From: Oscillospiraceae bacterium
Lineage (GTDB): Bacteria > Bacillota > Clostridia > Oscillospirales > Ruminococcaceae
Assembly (NCBI GenBank): GCA_031271475.1
Contig: JAISVP010000068.1
Span: 1-5,995 of the forward strand
Direction of reading: 5' to 3'
DNA: 5,995 bases
Positions 5,059 to 5,995 of this stretch are shown piece after piece. The position numbers were made by a program, and so were the translations under genes. The notes beneath the pieces were generated by a model. That model saw only the letters and a list, made by a program, of their open reading frames with translations, was not told the DNA's origin and searched no databases. Numbering within the stretch: position 1 is the first letter of the stretch; each line of letters starts with the position of its first letter.

Positions 5059-5995
5059 TGATTTCCGTCCCTCCGACTACTACCTCATCATACAGCGCAA
5101 CATAGTCGCCCCTCATATCCGCACGTGTAAGCACATAGTCTTCCGCCTCAAAAATCACATCCATTTTCTTGAATGAAATCTTTTCCCCGAACTTAACATA
5201 TGCACCGCGGTAAGTCGTAACCACTTCCGAAGCGTTACCGTTGCCGTCTTCTGTTATTTCTGTTATATCACGGAACCGCACCGCCTCCCGCGGCACTTTC
5301 AGTCCGTCAATATGTTCTTTTATCACTTCTACATTCTCAGTTCTGTGCCGCACCAGTTCCGGTATTAAATCCGTACAGGCAACAACAAGAATATGCTCTT
5401 TCGGATTGTCTGTGGCAATGATTCTGTTGACCGTTCCCTGCAGGATGTTCGGAACACTTTCAAACTTTACACTCACCTTATCGTCAGACATAAACACATT
5501 CTTACTGTTATCGGTAACGCCGGCTATATACCACTCAAACCCCTGAATAGTTTTGCCGATTATACCCTGAGACATTGCCTTTTCCGTACCGTAGTCACTG
5601 ACTGAATTTATAAAATCCACAGTTAACGAGTCGATAGAATCTTTATTCAGCTGCGGCTCATATCCGTCCGCATGACTGACAAAATAGCAAGGCTCGTCTG
5701 CCGTAATCGTCTTAATAGGCGGGGAAGCGTTCATTTCCAACTGCGCACGCTGCTGTTCAAGTGCAAGTATTGCGGCATTGACTGCCTCAATGTTTTCCCG
5801 TCCTCCGGATGAGGTCTGCATTGTTGTAATAAGACCTAACAACTCTTCTTTGGTTCCGGCAACATCCGTTAAACTGCCGTATTCCCGCTGATAAACCGCA
5901 TCGGTAAATTTTTTTGTAATCAAGTTCATGAAATAAGACGGCTGTGCCAATTCTGCGGTACCCGGGTTGCTTACTTCCTTCAAAAGTTTCAGCCG
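5045..5995 (-). CDS. HlyD-like efflux/secretion adaptor subunit, 5' end cut by window edge
   Basis: The frame is open to the window edge (residues RLKL precede the in-frame TTG at 5983), so the true start, with any signal or membrane anchor, lies outside. About 316 residues are visible. The first part (to about 90) is mainly helical with Glu/Gln/Ala-rich segments, as in the helical hairpin of membrane-fusion proteins. The rest is rich in beta-strands, with KVSVKFESVPN, TVNRIIATDNPKEHILVV, the strand-turn GLKVPREAVRF, then GAYVKFG..ISFKKMDVIFEAEDYV and LYDEVVVGGTEI, resembling the C-terminal barrel of HlyD adaptors found next to yggS-sepF in Clostridia. In a Gram-positive cell such a protein would be anchored in the membrane and act on its outer face, normally with an ABC or similar exporter; no exporter is visible here. 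Its exact substrate and partner are unknown. It overlaps yggS by 14 bp. Confidence 0.75.
   Translation of the reverse strand, partial: RLKLLKEVSNPGTAELAQPSYFMNLITKKFTDAVYQREYGSLTDVAGTKEELLGLITTMQTSSGGRENIEAVNAAILALEQQRAQLEMNASPPIKTITADEPCYFVSHADGYEPQLNKDSIDSLTVDFINSVSDYGTEKAMSQGIIGKTIQGFEWYIAGVTDNSKNVFMSDDKVSVKFESVPNILQGTVNRIIATDNPKEHILVVACTDLIPELVRHRTENVEVIKEHIDGLKVPREAVRFRDITEITEDGNGNASEVVTTYRGAYVKFGEKISFKKMDVIFEAEDYVLTRADMRGDYVALYDEVVVGGTEINVDS

Noticed and set aside
5241..5605. Plus-strand open frames of 101 and 70 residues
   Set aside because: Antisense to the adaptor gene, no family features.

Overview
The window reads almost entirely on the minus strand. In transcription order, from high to low coordinates, it holds the end of an HlyD-type membrane-fusion/adaptor gene (5' end outside the window), yggS/ylmE (PLP homeostasis protein), sepF/ylmF (FtsZ-ring protein), a 447-456 bp gap with no convincing gene, divIVA, and ileS (isoleucyl-tRNA synthetase, last few dozen codons outside the window). 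The genes are tightly packed: a 14 bp overlap between the adaptor gene and yggS, 19 bp between yggS and sepF, and 36 bp between divIVA and ileS. This suggests one long operon whose promoter lies upstream of the window.

The order yggS-sepF-...-divIVA-ileS matches the ylmE-ylmF-ylmG-ylmH-divIVA-ileS cluster next to the division genes of Bacillota. Strong GGAGG/AGAGG ribosome binding sites, GTG/TTG starts and a moderately AT-rich composition fit a Gram-positive anaerobe. The HlyD-like gene before yggS, and an IleRS with a Cys-rich zinc site in its catalytic domain, point to class Clostridia (Lachnospiraceae or Oscillospiraceae type). Species cannot be set from this window.

Functionally, SepF and DivIVA are membrane-associated division and pole scaffolds, YggS buffers pyridoxal phosphate, and IleRS supplies Ile-tRNA. 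The adaptor protein is probably an envelope component. Two things usual in the Bacillus version are missing: ylmG/ylmH between sepF and divIVA, and a T-box leader in front of ileS.

The most interesting part is the gap at about 3435-3881. It carries no credible protein gene but has dense secondary structure. On the minus strand a long-range closing helix (3628-3638 with 3508-3522) encloses four local hairpins, two of which are directly abutting 21-nt hairpins with 9-bp stems and 3-nt loops. Their G.U pairs form only in minus-strand RNA, the direction of the operon. The gap is also bounded by an 8-bp inverted repeat, one arm of which contains the sepF stop codon, and has a short tandem repeat just after sepF. 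It may be an undescribed structured RNA or leader of divIVA, or a small mobile/repeat element carrying such an RNA. This is inference from hand folding; no search could be run.
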